A stretch of 64,000 nucleotides of DNA, from the NCBI RefSeq assembly GCF_041051975.1, contig NZ_CP163435.1:4216001-4280000 (forward strand), in the 5' to 3' direction. Within the stretch, counting starts at the first letter, position 1. Every line of letters begins with the position of its first letter. Made by a program: the position numbers and the translations under genes. The DNA is from Streptomyces sp. R21 (GTDB taxonomy: Bacteria; Actinomycetota; Actinomycetes; Streptomycetales; Streptomycetaceae). The notes beneath the pieces are model-generated. The model was not told where the DNA came from, did not search any database, and saw nothing but the letters and a program-made list of their open reading frames with translations. This document shows, one piece after another, positions 34,590 through 42,819 of the stretch.

Positions 34590-36518
34590 GTGACGAGCCA
34601 GGTCAGTAGCCCAGCGGAACAGGCCGACGAAGCCGTCGTAGGAGAACAGCGCAAACCGGCGGGGACGAAGGACGTGCGCCGTCTGGACCGGGTGATTATC
34701 CGGTTTGCGGGGGATTCCGGTGATGGTATGCAGCTCACCGGGGACCGGTTCACTTCCGAGACGGCTTCGTTCGGCAATGATCTGTCGACGCTGCCGAACT
34801 TCCCTGCCGAGATCCGGGCGCCCGCAGGTACTCTGCCGGGCGTTTCGTCGTTCCAGTTGCATTTCGCGGATCATGACATTCTGACGCCGGGGGATGCGCC
34901 GAATGTGCTGGTGGCGATGAACCCGGCGGCGTTGAAGGCGAATGTGGGGGATCTGCCGCGGGGTGCGGAGATCATCGTGAACACGGACGAGTTCACGAAG
35001 CGGGCGATGCAGAAGGTCGGCTACGACGTCTCGCCGTTGGAGGACGGGTCGTTGGACGGCTATCAGCTGCATCCGGTGCCGTTGACGACGTTGACGGTGG
35101 AGGCGCTGAAGGACTTCGGGCTGGCCCGCAAGGACGCGGACCGGTCGAAGAACATGTTCGCGCTGGGCCTGCTGTCGTGGATGTATCACCGGCCGACCGA
35201 GGGTACCGAACGGTTTTTGCAGGCGAAGTTCGCGAAGAAGCCCCAGATCGCGGCGGCGAACATCGCGGCGTTTCGGGCGGGGTGGAACTTCGGTGAGACG
35301 ACGGAGGACTTCGCGGTCTCCTATGAGGTCGCGCCGGCCAGCGCAGCGTTCCCGACCGGTACCTATCGCAACATCTCCGGCAACTTGGCGTTGGCGTACG
35401 GGCTGATCGCGGCGGGCCGGCAGGCCGATCTGCCGCTGTATCTGGGCTCGTATCCGATCACACCGGCCTCGGACATCCTGCACGAGTTGTCCAGGCACAA
35501 GAACTTCGGGGTGCGGACCTTCCAGGCGGAGGACGAGATCGCCGGGATCGGTGCGGCGCTGGGGGCCGCGTTCGGCGGCTCGCTGGCGGTGACGACCACC
35601 TCCGGCCCCGGCGTGGCCCTGAAGTCGGAGACGATCGGGCTGGCGGTGAGTCTGGAACTGCCGTTGCTGGTCATCGACATCCAGCGCGGCGGCCCCTCGA
35701 CGGGGTTGCCGACGAAGACCGAGCAGGCCGATCTGTTGCAGGCGATGTACGGGCGCAACGGGGAGGCGCCGGTCCCGGTGATCGCGCCGCGCACCCCGGC
35801 GGACTGTTTCACCGCGGCGCTGGAGGCGGCCCGGATCGCGCTGACCTACCGCACGCCGGTGTTCCTGCTCTCGGACGGTTATCTCGCCAACGGCTCGGAG
35901 CCGTGGCGGATCCCGGAGATCGATGAACTGCCGGATCTGCGGGTGCAGTTCGCGCAGGGCCCCAACCACACCCTGGACGACGGCACCGAGGTGTTCTGGC
36001 CCTACAAGCGTGACCCGCAGACCCTGGCCCGCCCGTGGGCCATCCCGGGCACCCCGGGGCTGGAACACCGGATCGGCGGGATCGAGAAGCAGGACGGCAC
36101 CGGCAACATCTCCTACGACCCCGCCAACCACGAGTTCATGGTCCGCACCCGCCAGGCCAAGATCGACGGCATCGACGTCCCCGACCTCGACGTCGACGAC
36201 CCCCACGAAGCGGGCACCCTCGTCCTGGGCTGGGGATCCACCTACGGACCCATCACCGCCGCCGTACGGCGACTGCGCGCGGCCGGGGAACCCATCGCCC
36301 AGGCCCATCTACGCCACCTCAACCCCTTCCCGAGGAATCTCGGTACGGTACTGAAGCGTTACGACAAGGTGGTGATCCCCGAGATGAACCTCGGTCAGCT
36401 CGCCACGCTCGTCAGGGCCAAGTACCTGGTGGACGCGCAGTCGTACAACCAGGTCAACGGAATGCCGTTCAAGGCTGAGCAGCTCGCCACGGCTCTCAAG
36501 GAGGCCATCGATGGCTGA
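34590..36518 (+). CDS. korA: 2-oxoacid:ferredoxin oxidoreductase, subunit alpha (fused gamma-alpha)
   Basis: The protein has 642 residues. The gamma-type domain comes first, with FAGDSGDGMQLTGDRF (39-54). The alpha domain with YPITPASDILHEL and the pyrimidine-binding region follows. This gamma-alpha fusion is typical of actinobacterial 2-oxoglutarate:ferredoxin oxidoreductases, which convert 2-oxoglutarate and CoA to succinyl-CoA and reduced ferredoxin. The GTG at 34590 has GAGGGAGGT upstream. The 264-base leader from the regulator gene has no clear gene. The stop overlaps korB by 8 bases. Confidence 0.92.
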   Translation: MTSQVSSPAEQADEAVVGEQRKPAGTKDVRRLDRVIIRFAGDSGDGMQLTGDRFTSETASFGNDLSTLPNFPAEIRAPAGTLPGVSSFQLHFADHDILTPGDAPNVLVAMNPAALKANVGDLPRGAEIIVNTDEFTKRAMQKVGYDVSPLEDGSLDGYQLHPVPLTTLTVEALKDFGLARKDADRSKNMFALGLLSWMYHRPTEGTERFLQAKFAKKPQIAAANIAAFRAGWNFGETTEDFAVSYEVAPASAAFPTGTYRNISGNLALAYGLIAAGRQADLPLYLGSYPITPASDILHELSRHKNFGVRTFQAEDEIAGIGAALGAAFGGSLAVTTTSGPGVALKSETIGLAVSLELPLLVIDIQRGGPSTGLPTKTEQADLLQAMYGRNGEAPVPVIAPRTPADCFTAALEAARIALTYRTPVFLLSDGYLANGSEPWRIPEIDELPDLRVQFAQGPNHTLDDGTEVFWPYKRDPQTLARPWAIPGTPGLEHRIGGIEKQDGTGNISYDPANHEFMVRTRQAKIDGIDVPDLDVDDPHEAGTLVLGWGSTYGPITAAVRRLRAAGEPIAQAHLRHLNPFPRNLGTVLKRYDKVVIPEMNLGQLATLVRAKYLVDAQSYNQVNGMPFKAEQLATALKEAIDG

Positions 36519-37590
36519 GACGACCACGGAAGGCACGGGCACGATCGAGGCGCTTTCTCTCGTTCCCAAGGCCGAGGCCAGGCAGTCCATGAAGGACTTC
36601 AAGTCCGATCAGGAAGTGCGCTGGTGCCCCGGCTGCGGTGACTACGCGGTCCTCGCCGCGGTGCAGGGCTTCATGCCCGAACTGGGCCTGGCGAAGGAGA
36701 ACGTCGTCTTCGTCTCCGGCATCGGCTGCTCGTCCCGCTTCCCGTACTACATGAACACGTACGGGATGCACTCCATCCATGGCCGCGCTCCCGCCATCGC
36801 GACCGGACTGGCCTCCTCCCGGCGGGACTTGAGCGTCTGGGTGGTCACCGGTGACGGCGACGCGCTGTCCATCGGCGGCAACCACCTCATCCACGCACTG
36901 CGCCGCAACGTCAACCTGAAGATCCTGCTCTTCAACAACCGCATCTACGGCCTCACCAAGGGCCAGTACAGCCCGACCTCCGAGGTCGGAAAGATCACCA
37001 AGTCGACGCCGATGGGCTCGCTCGACGCGCCCTTCAACCCGGTGTCCCTGGCGATCGGCGCGGAGGCGTCGTTCGTGGCGCGGACGGTGGACTCCGACCG
37101 CAAGCACCTCACCGAGGTCCTGCGGCAGGCCGCCGCTCACCCGGGCACGGCCCTCGTCGAGATCTACCAGAACTGCAACATCTTCAACGACGGCGCCTTC
37201 GAGGTGCTGAAGGACAAGCAGCAGGCCGAGGAAGCGGTGATCCGGCTTGAGCACGGGCAGCCGATCCGCTTCGGCGCGGACGGTGCGCGCGGTGTTGTAC
37301 GCGACGCGCAGAGCGGCGACCTGAAGGTGGTCACGGTGACGGCGGAGAACGAGGCACAGGTCCTGGTCCACGACGCCCACGCGGCTTCGTCGACAACGGC
37401 GTTCGCCCTGTCCCGGCTCGCCGACCCGGACACCCTGCACCACACCCCCATCGGCGTCCTGCGCTCGGTGGACCGACCGGTGTACGACACCCAGATGGCC
37501 GACCAGCTCGACACGGCGATCGAACAGAACGGCAAGGGGGATCTGGCCGCGCTGCTCGCGGGCGGCGACACGTGGACGGTCGTGGGCTGA
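36511..37590 (+). CDS. korB: 2-oxoacid:ferredoxin oxidoreductase, subunit beta
   Basis: The protein has 359 residues. Thiamine diphosphate is bound by GDGDALSIGGNH (114-125) with N142/N143. The 4Fe-4S cluster ligands are C39 and C42 (WCPGCG), C73 (GIGCS) and C222 (QNCNIFND). Together with KorA it forms the enzyme that reduces ferredoxin using a 2-oxoacid, most likely 2-oxoglutarate. The overlap with korA shows translational coupling. The nearby nuo operon lacks the NADH-oxidising subunits, which makes reduced ferredoxin an attractive electron source for it (an inference). Confidence 0.92.
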   Translation: MAETTTEGTGTIEALSLVPKAEARQSMKDFKSDQEVRWCPGCGDYAVLAAVQGFMPELGLAKENVVFVSGIGCSSRFPYYMNTYGMHSIHGRAPAIATGLASSRRDLSVWVVTGDGDALSIGGNHLIHALRRNVNLKILLFNNRIYGLTKGQYSPTSEVGKITKSTPMGSLDAPFNPVSLAIGAEASFVARTVDSDRKHLTEVLRQAAAHPGTALVEIYQNCNIFNDGAFEVLKDKQQAEEAVIRLEHGQPIRFGADGARGVVRDAQSGDLKVVTVTAENEAQVLVHDAHAASSTTAFALSRLADPDTLHHTPIGVLRSVDRPVYDTQMADQLDTAIEQNGKGDLAALLAGGDTWTVVG

Positions 37591-37614
37591 CGGCTCCGAG
37601 CACAGAGCACAGAA

Positions 37615-37649
37615 GAGGGCCTGGGTACGAGCGCCGTACCCAGGCCCTC
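37615..37649 (+). terminator. Terminator of korAB
   Basis: A perfect 14-bp stem, GAGGGCCTGGGTAC / GTACCCAGGCCCTC, has a 7-base loop. It can serve the convergent minus-strand gene too. Confidence 0.88.
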
Positions 37650-37663
37650 ACCATTCGTACGGC

Positions 37664-37900
37664 TCAGGCGTCGGGGATGTCCCTCTTGGCGCGGATGAGG
37701 GTCTCGCGGGAGATGATCACGATGCGTTCGTAGTCGGCACGGCCGGCGTCCGCGGGGAGTTCCGAGTCGAGCATCTCGGTGGCCTCGGTGCCGATCACAG
37801 CGAAGTTGCCGTCACTGAGCTCGAAGACGTCCGGACACGTCTCGCCAGTAAGGCTTCCCCTGATTTTCGGCGAGTCTCCAATGCGGCGGACAATCTTCAC
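37664..37900 (-). CDS. Small conserved actinobacterial protein
   Basis: The protein has 78 residues, starting at GTG 37900. It reads VKIVRRIGDSPKIRGS at the N terminus, then TCPDVFELSDGNFAVIGTEAT, and ends in a charged helix. I recognise the pattern from Streptomyces genomes, where it sits near helix-turn-helix regulators, but no function is known to me. The longer frame to 38116 adds a shadow-like leader. GC content falls upstream of it, in a gap with palindromes. It converges on korB. Confidence 0.65.
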   Translation of the reverse strand: MKIVRRIGDSPKIRGSLTGETCPDVFELSDGNFAVIGTEATEMLDSELPADAGRADYERIVIISRETLIRAKRDIPDA

Positions 37901-38243
37901 GACGGATGTCTCCCAGAGGCGAGGCGGCCCCGCCAGCCGCCAAAGCACACGTGAACACGCCGACGGAGGAAAACACCGCCCGGCAGGACTCTCGAAGCCC
38001 AAAGCACATGGAAGGGCCGCGATGTGTGCAGTACGGCCACCGTTGCTAACTGCGGATCCTGCATGCAGTGCGTGACACGGTGTCCCCGCGGTCATCAGGG
38101 AGAGCACGGGCATCACGATTCACAGACGGCAGCGACATTGTGCCCAATACGGTGGGCGTAATCAAAGACCAGTCATTGAAGCAACTGACCAATTTGTCGA
38201 CTCCCCTATTGGCCGACTCCCCCGCCAAGTAGACAAATGAATA
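37901..38243. other. Lower-GC intergenic region
   Basis: These 343 bases are clearly lower in GC than the surroundings, especially 38130-38243. They contain the palindrome CTGCATGCAG near 38070. I see no convincing gene. A 60-codon frame at 38046-38228 has no ribosome-binding site or domain. It may hold the promoter of the 78-residue protein and reflect horizontal origin. Confidence 0.5.
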
Positions 38244-38798
38244 TCACCCCTCAGGTGAAGGCCCCACCACCCACCACTCGTCCGGCCCCTCAGCCAATTC
38301 CTCCATAATCACATCAACCGCTTCCCCCACTTTTGCCTCAATAGACTCGCCCGGCAGGCTGCGGCGATGTTCGGCGGTGCGCTCCCAGTAGTCGGCGAAG
38401 ACCGAGTTGCGGCACAACACCCGTAGGTGGCCCAGCAGTTCACCCCAGCTGACGGAGCCGATGCGGTAGGCGAGCAGGATCGTGGCGTACTCGCGGTTCA
38501 CGAAGAGAAGCTGGCGGCGCTTGAAGTCCGGCAGGTCGTCCAGGGTGCTCATGGCGGCCATCAGCGCCGGATCCGCCATCGCGCGGTCCACCTGGCCGAC
38601 GATGAGCCGTTGCAGCTGGATGAGGTTGGCGTGGCGAATCTCCTCCGCCACACCGGCGAGCTGGCGCAGGAGATCCTGTGTGAGCTCCTCCTGACGTCGG
38701 CGGCGTGACGGGCGTCGAAAGGGTGCGCTCATTCGACCCACCGCCCCCGACCATGTCGCAGAACCGATCCTCCGGACGCCCAGCTTCTGTGTGGCCAT
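38244..38798 (-). CDS. DUF6082 family protein
   Basis: The protein has 184 residues if the ATG at 38798 is used, or 162 from ATG 38732. After a basic N terminus (RRPSRRRRQEELTQ) it has a helical region with LIVGQVDRAMADPALMAA and the segment LLAYRIGSVSWGELLGHLRVL, then FADYWERTAEHRRSL. This matches the Streptomyces DUF6082 family, which often occurs in many copies and beside regulators. Function unknown. There is no clear membrane segment. The first 22 residues of the longer form are weakly hydrophobic, so the start is uncertain. Confidence 0.7.
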   Translation of the reverse strand: MATQKLGVRRIGSATWSGAVGRMSAPFRRPSRRRRQEELTQDLLRQLAGVAEEIRHANLIQLQRLIVGQVDRAMADPALMAAMSTLDDLPDFKRRQLLFVNREYATILLAYRIGSVSWGELLGHLRVLCRNSVFADYWERTAEHRRSLPGESIEAKVGEAVDVIMEELAEGPDEWWVVGPSPEG

Positions 38799-39029
38799 GT
38801 CAAATGAACCCCCGAGTCGAACAGCCCGGCGCCGGCCCGCGATGAGCGGAGTTGAACAGGATGAACTGGGCGGTGCGGAGCGGCGAACGGTGGGTATCAG
38901 AGCCCACTTCCCAGGGTGCCGAGGGAATCCACCCGGCGTGGGAGGCGGAGAGGGGGCGCACGGAGTCATAGAACGGGTGCCGACCAACGCCCTGAGGTAC
39001 TTGTGCCCAGCATGCGCCGTCGCATTCGT

Positions 39030-39440
39030 TCAGTCGGCGGCGCGGCCCTCGTCGTACGCCTGCCGTGCCTCGGCCACGCGCCCCATGCGCCGCTCGGTCC
39101 ACTCCGCCAGCCCCCGCACCTGCTCCGCCGCCTCGCGGCCCAGGTCGGTGAGGGAGTAGTCGACGCGGGGCGGGATGACCGGCTTGGCGTCGCGGTGGAG
39201 CAGGCCGTCGCGTTCCAGGGTCTGGAGGGTCTGGGCGAGCATCTTCTCGCTGACGCGGCCGATGGCCCGGCGCAGCTCGCTGAAGCGGTGCGGGTGCTCC
39301 AGGAGCTGGATCAGGACGAGGACGCCCCAGCGGCTGGTGACGTGTTCGAGGACGAGGCGATGGGGGCACATCTCCTCGCCGGCGACGTTCCACTTCGTCT
39401 TCGTGACGGGTGTCCGAGCGTCTGCTCCACTTACGGCCAT
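39030..39440 (-). CDS. HxlR family transcription regulator
   Basis: The protein has 136 residues and a winged helix-turn-helix. CPHRLVLEHVTSRWGVLVL at residues 25-43 is the HxlR signature, with the N-terminal Cys often used for redox sensing (YodB/HypR type). RFSELRRAIGRVSEKML is the recognition helix region. It is divergent from an oxidoreductase related to quinone reductase QOR2, with a 25-bp palindromic site just upstream of its start. The layout suggests sensing of quinones or other electrophiles and repression of the reductase. Confidence 0.88.
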   Translation of the reverse strand: MAVSGADARTPVTKTKWNVAGEEMCPHRLVLEHVTSRWGVLVLIQLLEHPHRFSELRRAIGRVSEKMLAQTLQTLERDGLLHRDAKPVIPPRVDYSLTDLGREAAEQVRGLAEWTERRMGRVAEARQAYDEGRAAD

Positions 39441-39443
39441 GCC

Positions 39444-39468
39444 AGTACCTTACTTCAAAGTGGGTACT
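39444..39468. promoter_or_regulatory. Putative HxlR operator
   Basis: AGTACC at one end and GGTACT at the other flank an inner ACTT-CA-AAGT repeat. It lies 3 bases upstream of the hxlR start and 61 bases before the oxidoreductase start. Confidence 0.6.
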
Positions 39469-39529
39469 TTCGCAGAGTTAGCGCACCTCCTATGGTTAGT
39501 GCATCGCCACCCCACAAGGAGTTGTCATC

Positions 39530-40384
39530 ATGAGCATCGTCGTCACCGGAGCCACCGGAAACCTCGGCCGGTTCGTCATCGAGGGTCTGCTGGAGAAGGT
39601 TCCGGCCGAGGAGATCACGGCCGTGGTCCGCAACGCGGAGAAGGCCGCCGGCTTCGCCGCCCGCGGGGTGAAGATCGCCGTTGCCGACTACAGCGCGCCC
39701 GAGACCTTCGACGACGTCCTCTCCGCCGGCGACAAGGTGCTGCTGATCTCCGGCAGCGAGGTCGGCAACGACCGTGTCGCCCAGCACCGGGTCGTCCTGG
39801 ACGCGGCCAAGGCGGCGGGTGTCGCGCTCCTCGCCTACACCAGCGCCCCCGGGGGCCTCACGGCCGCCCTCGCCGACGACCACCGCGGCACCGAACAGGC
39901 CCTCCTGGAGTCCGGGCTGCCGTACGTACTGCTGCGCAACGGCTGGTACAACGAGAACTACACCGAGCAGCTCGCCCCGGTGCTCCAGTACAACGCCGTC
40001 ACCCACGCCGCCGGCCAGGGCCGCGTCTCCTCCGCCGCACGCGCCGACTACGCGGCCGCCGCCGTGGCCGTACTGACCGGCGAGGGCCACGAGAACAAGA
40101 CGTACGAGCTGGGCGGCGACCAGGCCTGGTCCTTCGCCGAGTACGCGGCCGAGCTGAGCGGACAGACCGGCAAGGAGATCGCCGAGAACCCGGTCTCCGG
40201 CGAGGTTCTCACCGGCATCTACACCGGCGCCGGTCTGCCCGAGCCCGTCGCTCAGATCCTGGCCGGGGTGGACGCGTCCGTCGCGAAGGGCGAGCTGGTC
40301 GTCACCAGCGGCGACCTGTCCCGGCTGATCGGCCGCCCGACCACGCCGATCGCCGACTCCGTCGCGGTGGCGCTCAAGGGCTGA
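39530..40384 (+). CDS. NAD(P)H:quinone oxidoreductase (QOR2-like SDR)
   Basis: The protein has 284 residues. MSIVVTGATGNLGRFVIEGL gives the Rossmann motif GATGNLGRF, followed by VVRNAEKA and YTSAPGG. RNGWYNENYTEQL is the hallmark of E. coli QorB (YtfG)-like NmrA proteins, which reduce quinones with NADPH. The ATG has AAGGAG 8 bases upstream. A 15-bp plus 6-bp terminator follows. It is probably repressed by the adjacent HxlR protein. Confidence 0.85.
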   Translation: MSIVVTGATGNLGRFVIEGLLEKVPAEEITAVVRNAEKAAGFAARGVKIAVADYSAPETFDDVLSAGDKVLLISGSEVGNDRVAQHRVVLDAAKAAGVALLAYTSAPGGLTAALADDHRGTEQALLESGLPYVLLRNGWYNENYTEQLAPVLQYNAVTHAAGQGRVSSAARADYAAAAVAVLTGEGHENKTYELGGDQAWSFAEYAAELSGQTGKEIAENPVSGEVLTGIYTGAGLPEPVAQILAGVDASVAKGELVVTSGDLSRLIGRPTTPIADSVAVALKG

Positions 40385-40416
40385 CTCCCCCTCGGGCCCC
40401 GAGCGTCACCTTCCGA

Positions 40417-40464
40417 CCCCCGCCTGTCATGACCGTATGGCGATACGGGCATGACAGGCGGGGG
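40417..40464 (+). terminator. Long terminator hairpin
   Basis: A perfect 15-bp stem, CCCCCGCCTGTCATG / CATGACAGGCGGGGG, encloses a further 6-bp stem, CCGTAT-GGCG-ATACGG. It lies 32 bases past the oxidoreductase stop. Confidence 0.88.
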
Positions 40465-40523
40465 TGTGCGGCGCTACCTTCGTGAAGGCTGCACGGGAGC
40501 AGCTGCGCGAGAAGGAGGAGCCG

Positions 40524-41642
40524 GTGGCCGTGCGGTCGGATGGGTCGGCGGGTGCGGTGAGCCCCGCGGGGAGCACGAGGGCCACAGGTGCCACGGGTGC
40601 CACTGATGCCATGGGTGCCAGTGGTGAGCAGGGCTCCAGGAGCGAGCAGCGCATCGGGCTGCTGAACGGTTTCGCCGCCTACGGCATGTGGGGGCTCGTC
40701 CCCCTCTTCTGGCCGCTGCTCAAGCCCGCCGGAGCCGTCGAGATCCTCGCGCACCGCATGGCGTGGTCCCTTGCCGTCGTCGGCGTCGCGCTGCTGGTGA
40801 TGCGGCGCTGGGCCTGGGTCGGACCGCTGCTGCGGCAGCCGCGCAAGCTCGGGCTGATCACCATTGCGGCGACCGTGATCACCGTCAACTGGGGCGTCTA
40901 CATCTGGTCCGTGAACACCGGACATGTGGTGGAGGCGTCGCTCGGCTACTTCATCAATCCGCTGGTCACCATAGCCATGGGCGTCCTGCTGCTGAAGGAA
41001 CGGCTGCGGCCCGTGCAGTGGACGGCCGTCGGGGTCGGCTTCGCCGCGGTCGTCGTGCTCGCCGTCGGGGCCGGGCGGCCTCCATGGATCTCCCTCTGCC
41101 TCGCCTTCTCCTTCGCCACGTACGGACTGGTGAAGAAGAAGGTCAACCTCGGCGGCATCGAGTCGCTCGCCGCGGAGACCGCGATCCAGTTCCTGCCCGC
41201 GCTGGCCTATCTGCTGTGGCTGGGGTCGAGGGGCGAGGCGACCTTCGGCGCGCAGGGCGGCGGCCATGCCGCGCTGCTCGCGGCGACCGGTGTGGTGACC
41301 GCGCTCCCCCTCGTCTGCTTCGGCGCGGCCGCGATCCGGGTCCCCCTCTCCACCCTCGGGCTGCTCCAGTACCTGGCGCCCGTCTTCCAGTTCCTGCTCG
41401 GCGTCCTCTACTTCCACGAGGCCATGCCCCCCGAGCGCTGGGCCGGCTTCGCGCTGGTCTGGCTCGCGCTGTCGCTGCTGACCTGGGACGCCCTGCGCAC
41501 CGCTCGCCGGGCGGCACGCACGCTCAGGGCGGAAACGGCCGCCCCCGGCACCGCCCTCGCCGGCGGCACGGCGGTCGGCGCGGCCCGGAGCGCGCCCGAG
41601 AGCCTGGTGGCCGGGGCCGACCCGGTGGACGCCAAGCCGTAG
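40524..41642 (+). CDS. rarD: RarD-like EamA family transporter
   Basis: The protein has 372 residues with about ten membrane helices in two EamA halves. GFAAYGMWGLVPLFWPLLK, with EILAHRMAWS after it, is the RarD (chloramphenicol-sensitive protein) signature, and SLGYFINPLVTIAMGVLLLKERL follows. The substrate of RarD proteins is not established. The start GTG at 40524 is chosen because AAGGAGGAG lies just upstream. A longer ATG frame begins inside the terminator. The N terminus has a short Gly-Ala-Thr repeat coded by GCCACN units. The C-terminal 50 residues are polar. Confidence 0.85.
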   Translation: MAVRSDGSAGAVSPAGSTRATGATGATDAMGASGEQGSRSEQRIGLLNGFAAYGMWGLVPLFWPLLKPAGAVEILAHRMAWSLAVVGVALLVMRRWAWVGPLLRQPRKLGLITIAATVITVNWGVYIWSVNTGHVVEASLGYFINPLVTIAMGVLLLKERLRPVQWTAVGVGFAAVVVLAVGAGRPPWISLCLAFSFATYGLVKKKVNLGGIESLAAETAIQFLPALAYLLWLGSRGEATFGAQGGGHAALLAATGVVTALPLVCFGAAAIRVPLSTLGLLQYLAPVFQFLLGVLYFHEAMPPERWAGFALVWLALSLLTWDALRTARRAARTLRAETAAPGTALAGGTAVGAARSAPESLVAGADPVDAKP

Positions 41643-41681
41643 ACCGCGAACGTCAAGCCGTAGATCGCTAGCTCACGGCCG

Positions 41682-42293
41682 TCAAGCCTCCGCAGGGCCA
41701 CGGCGAGCCCGGTGTGCCCGCACCTTGTGGCGGTTGCCGCAGTGTTCCATCGCGCACCAGCGGCGCCGCCCGGGGCGGGAGGTGTCGACGAAGAGCAGGT
41801 AGCAGTCGTGGGCGGCGCATTCGCGGATGCGGGCCGCGTGCGGGCCCGTGAAGAGGTCGACGGCGTCGCGGGCGATCGTGGAGAGCAGCTGGGTGCCGGT
41901 TGCCGACGGGGCCCAGGTGCGGCTGCCGTCGGGTGCGATGCGGGCGACGAGCGGGGGCTCGGCAGCGGCCGTGTTGACGACGGTCAGGTGGCGGGCGGAG
42001 AGCGGACGGTCGTGGGCTCGGTCCGCGGCCATCAGGAACAGGGCGTTGCGCAGGGTGCGGGCCGACTCCAGTTCGGACCGCGTCACGGCCGGTTCGAGTC
42101 CCGGCGGCAGCCGGCTGCGGTCCGTCCAGCGGACCAGGTCGGCGGGCTCGTGCAGGCTCTCGTGGCGGGCGAAGACGCCCGGTCCGCCCGTCGTCAGCAG
42201 TTCCATACAGAGCGCACCCGGATCGAAGCGGTAGGGCTTTCCGTCGTACGACACGAGGGTCAGGCCCGGCGATTCCATTGCGCGCTCGCTCAT
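41682..42293 (-). CDS. CGNR zinc-finger regulator (ABATE domain)
   Basis: The protein has 203 residues. The N-terminal ABATE domain is followed by a C-terminal CGNR zinc finger: CAAHDCYLLFVDTSRPGRRRWC with CGNRHKVRAHR, where two pairs of Cys bind zinc. These proteins are thought to be stress-response transcription regulators. The start ATG (42293-42291) lies inside the left arm of an 11-bp inverted repeat shared with the divergent VOC gene, and no ribosome-binding site can fit, so the mRNA is probably leaderless. The gene product may bind this palindrome. Confidence 0.85.
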   Translation of the reverse strand: MSERAMESPGLTLVSYDGKPYRFDPGALCMELLTTGGPGVFARHESLHEPADLVRWTDRSRLPPGLEPAVTRSELESARTLRNALFLMAADRAHDRPLSARHLTVVNTAAAEPPLVARIAPDGSRTWAPSATGTQLLSTIARDAVDLFTGPHAARIRECAAHDCYLLFVDTSRPGRRRWCAMEHCGNRHKVRAHRARRGPAEA

Positions 42294-42318
42294 GTAACCA
42301 ATATAAGTGGTTACATGA
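42290..42318. promoter_or_regulatory. Operator-promoter of two divergent, probably leaderless genes
   Basis: TCATGTAACCA and TGGTTACATGA form a perfect inverted repeat around ATATAAG. Both arms contain a start codon. On the plus strand TATAAG (42302-42307) sits 7 bases before ATG 42315. On the minus strand TATATT (42305-42300) sits 6 bases before ATG 42293. Both are at -10 distance if transcription begins at the A of ATG. Confidence 0.75.
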
Positions 42319-42773
42319 CGCACACTCCCCTGCACTGGAAGCTCGTCATCGACACGGCCGACCCGCACGCGCAGGCCGACTTCTGGGCCGCCGCCCTCGG
42401 GTATCAGGCCGAGGACAACAGCCCTCTCATCGAACGCCTGCTGGGCCTCGGCGCCGTACCGGCCGAGCTGACCGTCGCGTCGCACGGTCGCAAGGCCTGG
42501 CGGGACCTGGCCGCCGTACGGCATCCGGACGATCCCTACGAGGAGGAGAGCGGGACCGGGCTCGGGCGCCGGCTGCTCTTCCAGCGGGTGCCCGAGGCGA
42601 AGTCCGTGAAGAACCGGCTCCATCTCGACCTGCACGTCGGCGCCGAGCGGCGGGCGGCAGAGGTCGAGCGGCTGGAGGGACTCGGCGCGAGCGTGCTGCG
42701 GCACGTGAAGGAGCCCGGGGGCGAGTGGGTCACGATGACCGACCCCGAGGGGAACGAGTTCGACGTGCAGTGA
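42315..42773 (+). CDS. VOC family (glyoxalase-like) protein
   Basis: The protein has 152 residues. It begins THTPLHWKLVIDTADPHAQADFWAAALGY, seen as LVIDTADPHAQADFWAAAL, the typical VOC-fold first repeat, and ends GEWVTMTDPEGNEFDV, the usual second metal-ligand segment with a Glu. These proteins bind or modify small molecules and often confer resistance. The substrate is unknown. The gene starts 21 bases from the divergent CGNR regulator gene and is probably leaderless, since the -10-like TATAAG lies 7 bases before the ATG and no ribosome-binding site exists. Confidence 0.8.
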   Translation: MTHTPLHWKLVIDTADPHAQADFWAAALGYQAEDNSPLIERLLGLGAVPAELTVASHGRKAWRDLAAVRHPDDPYEEESGTGLGRRLLFQRVPEAKSVKNRLHLDLHVGAERRAAEVERLEGLGASVLRHVKEPGGEWVTMTDPEGNEFDVQ

Positions 42774-42819
42774 CGGCAGCCGTGGCCTCTTCGGCTGCCG
42801 CCGCCTTCGTGTTCCGGGG

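Noticed and set aside
34345-34593. 82-codon frame between the LuxR regulator and korA
   Set aside because: It begins inside a palindrome with no ribosome-binding site, has no recognisable domain, and ends just after the korA start. It is more likely an untranslated leader.
38046-38228. 60-codon minus-strand frame in the lower-GC gap
   Set aside because: It has no ribosome-binding site, no homology I recognise and mixed composition. The gap is better read as regulatory.
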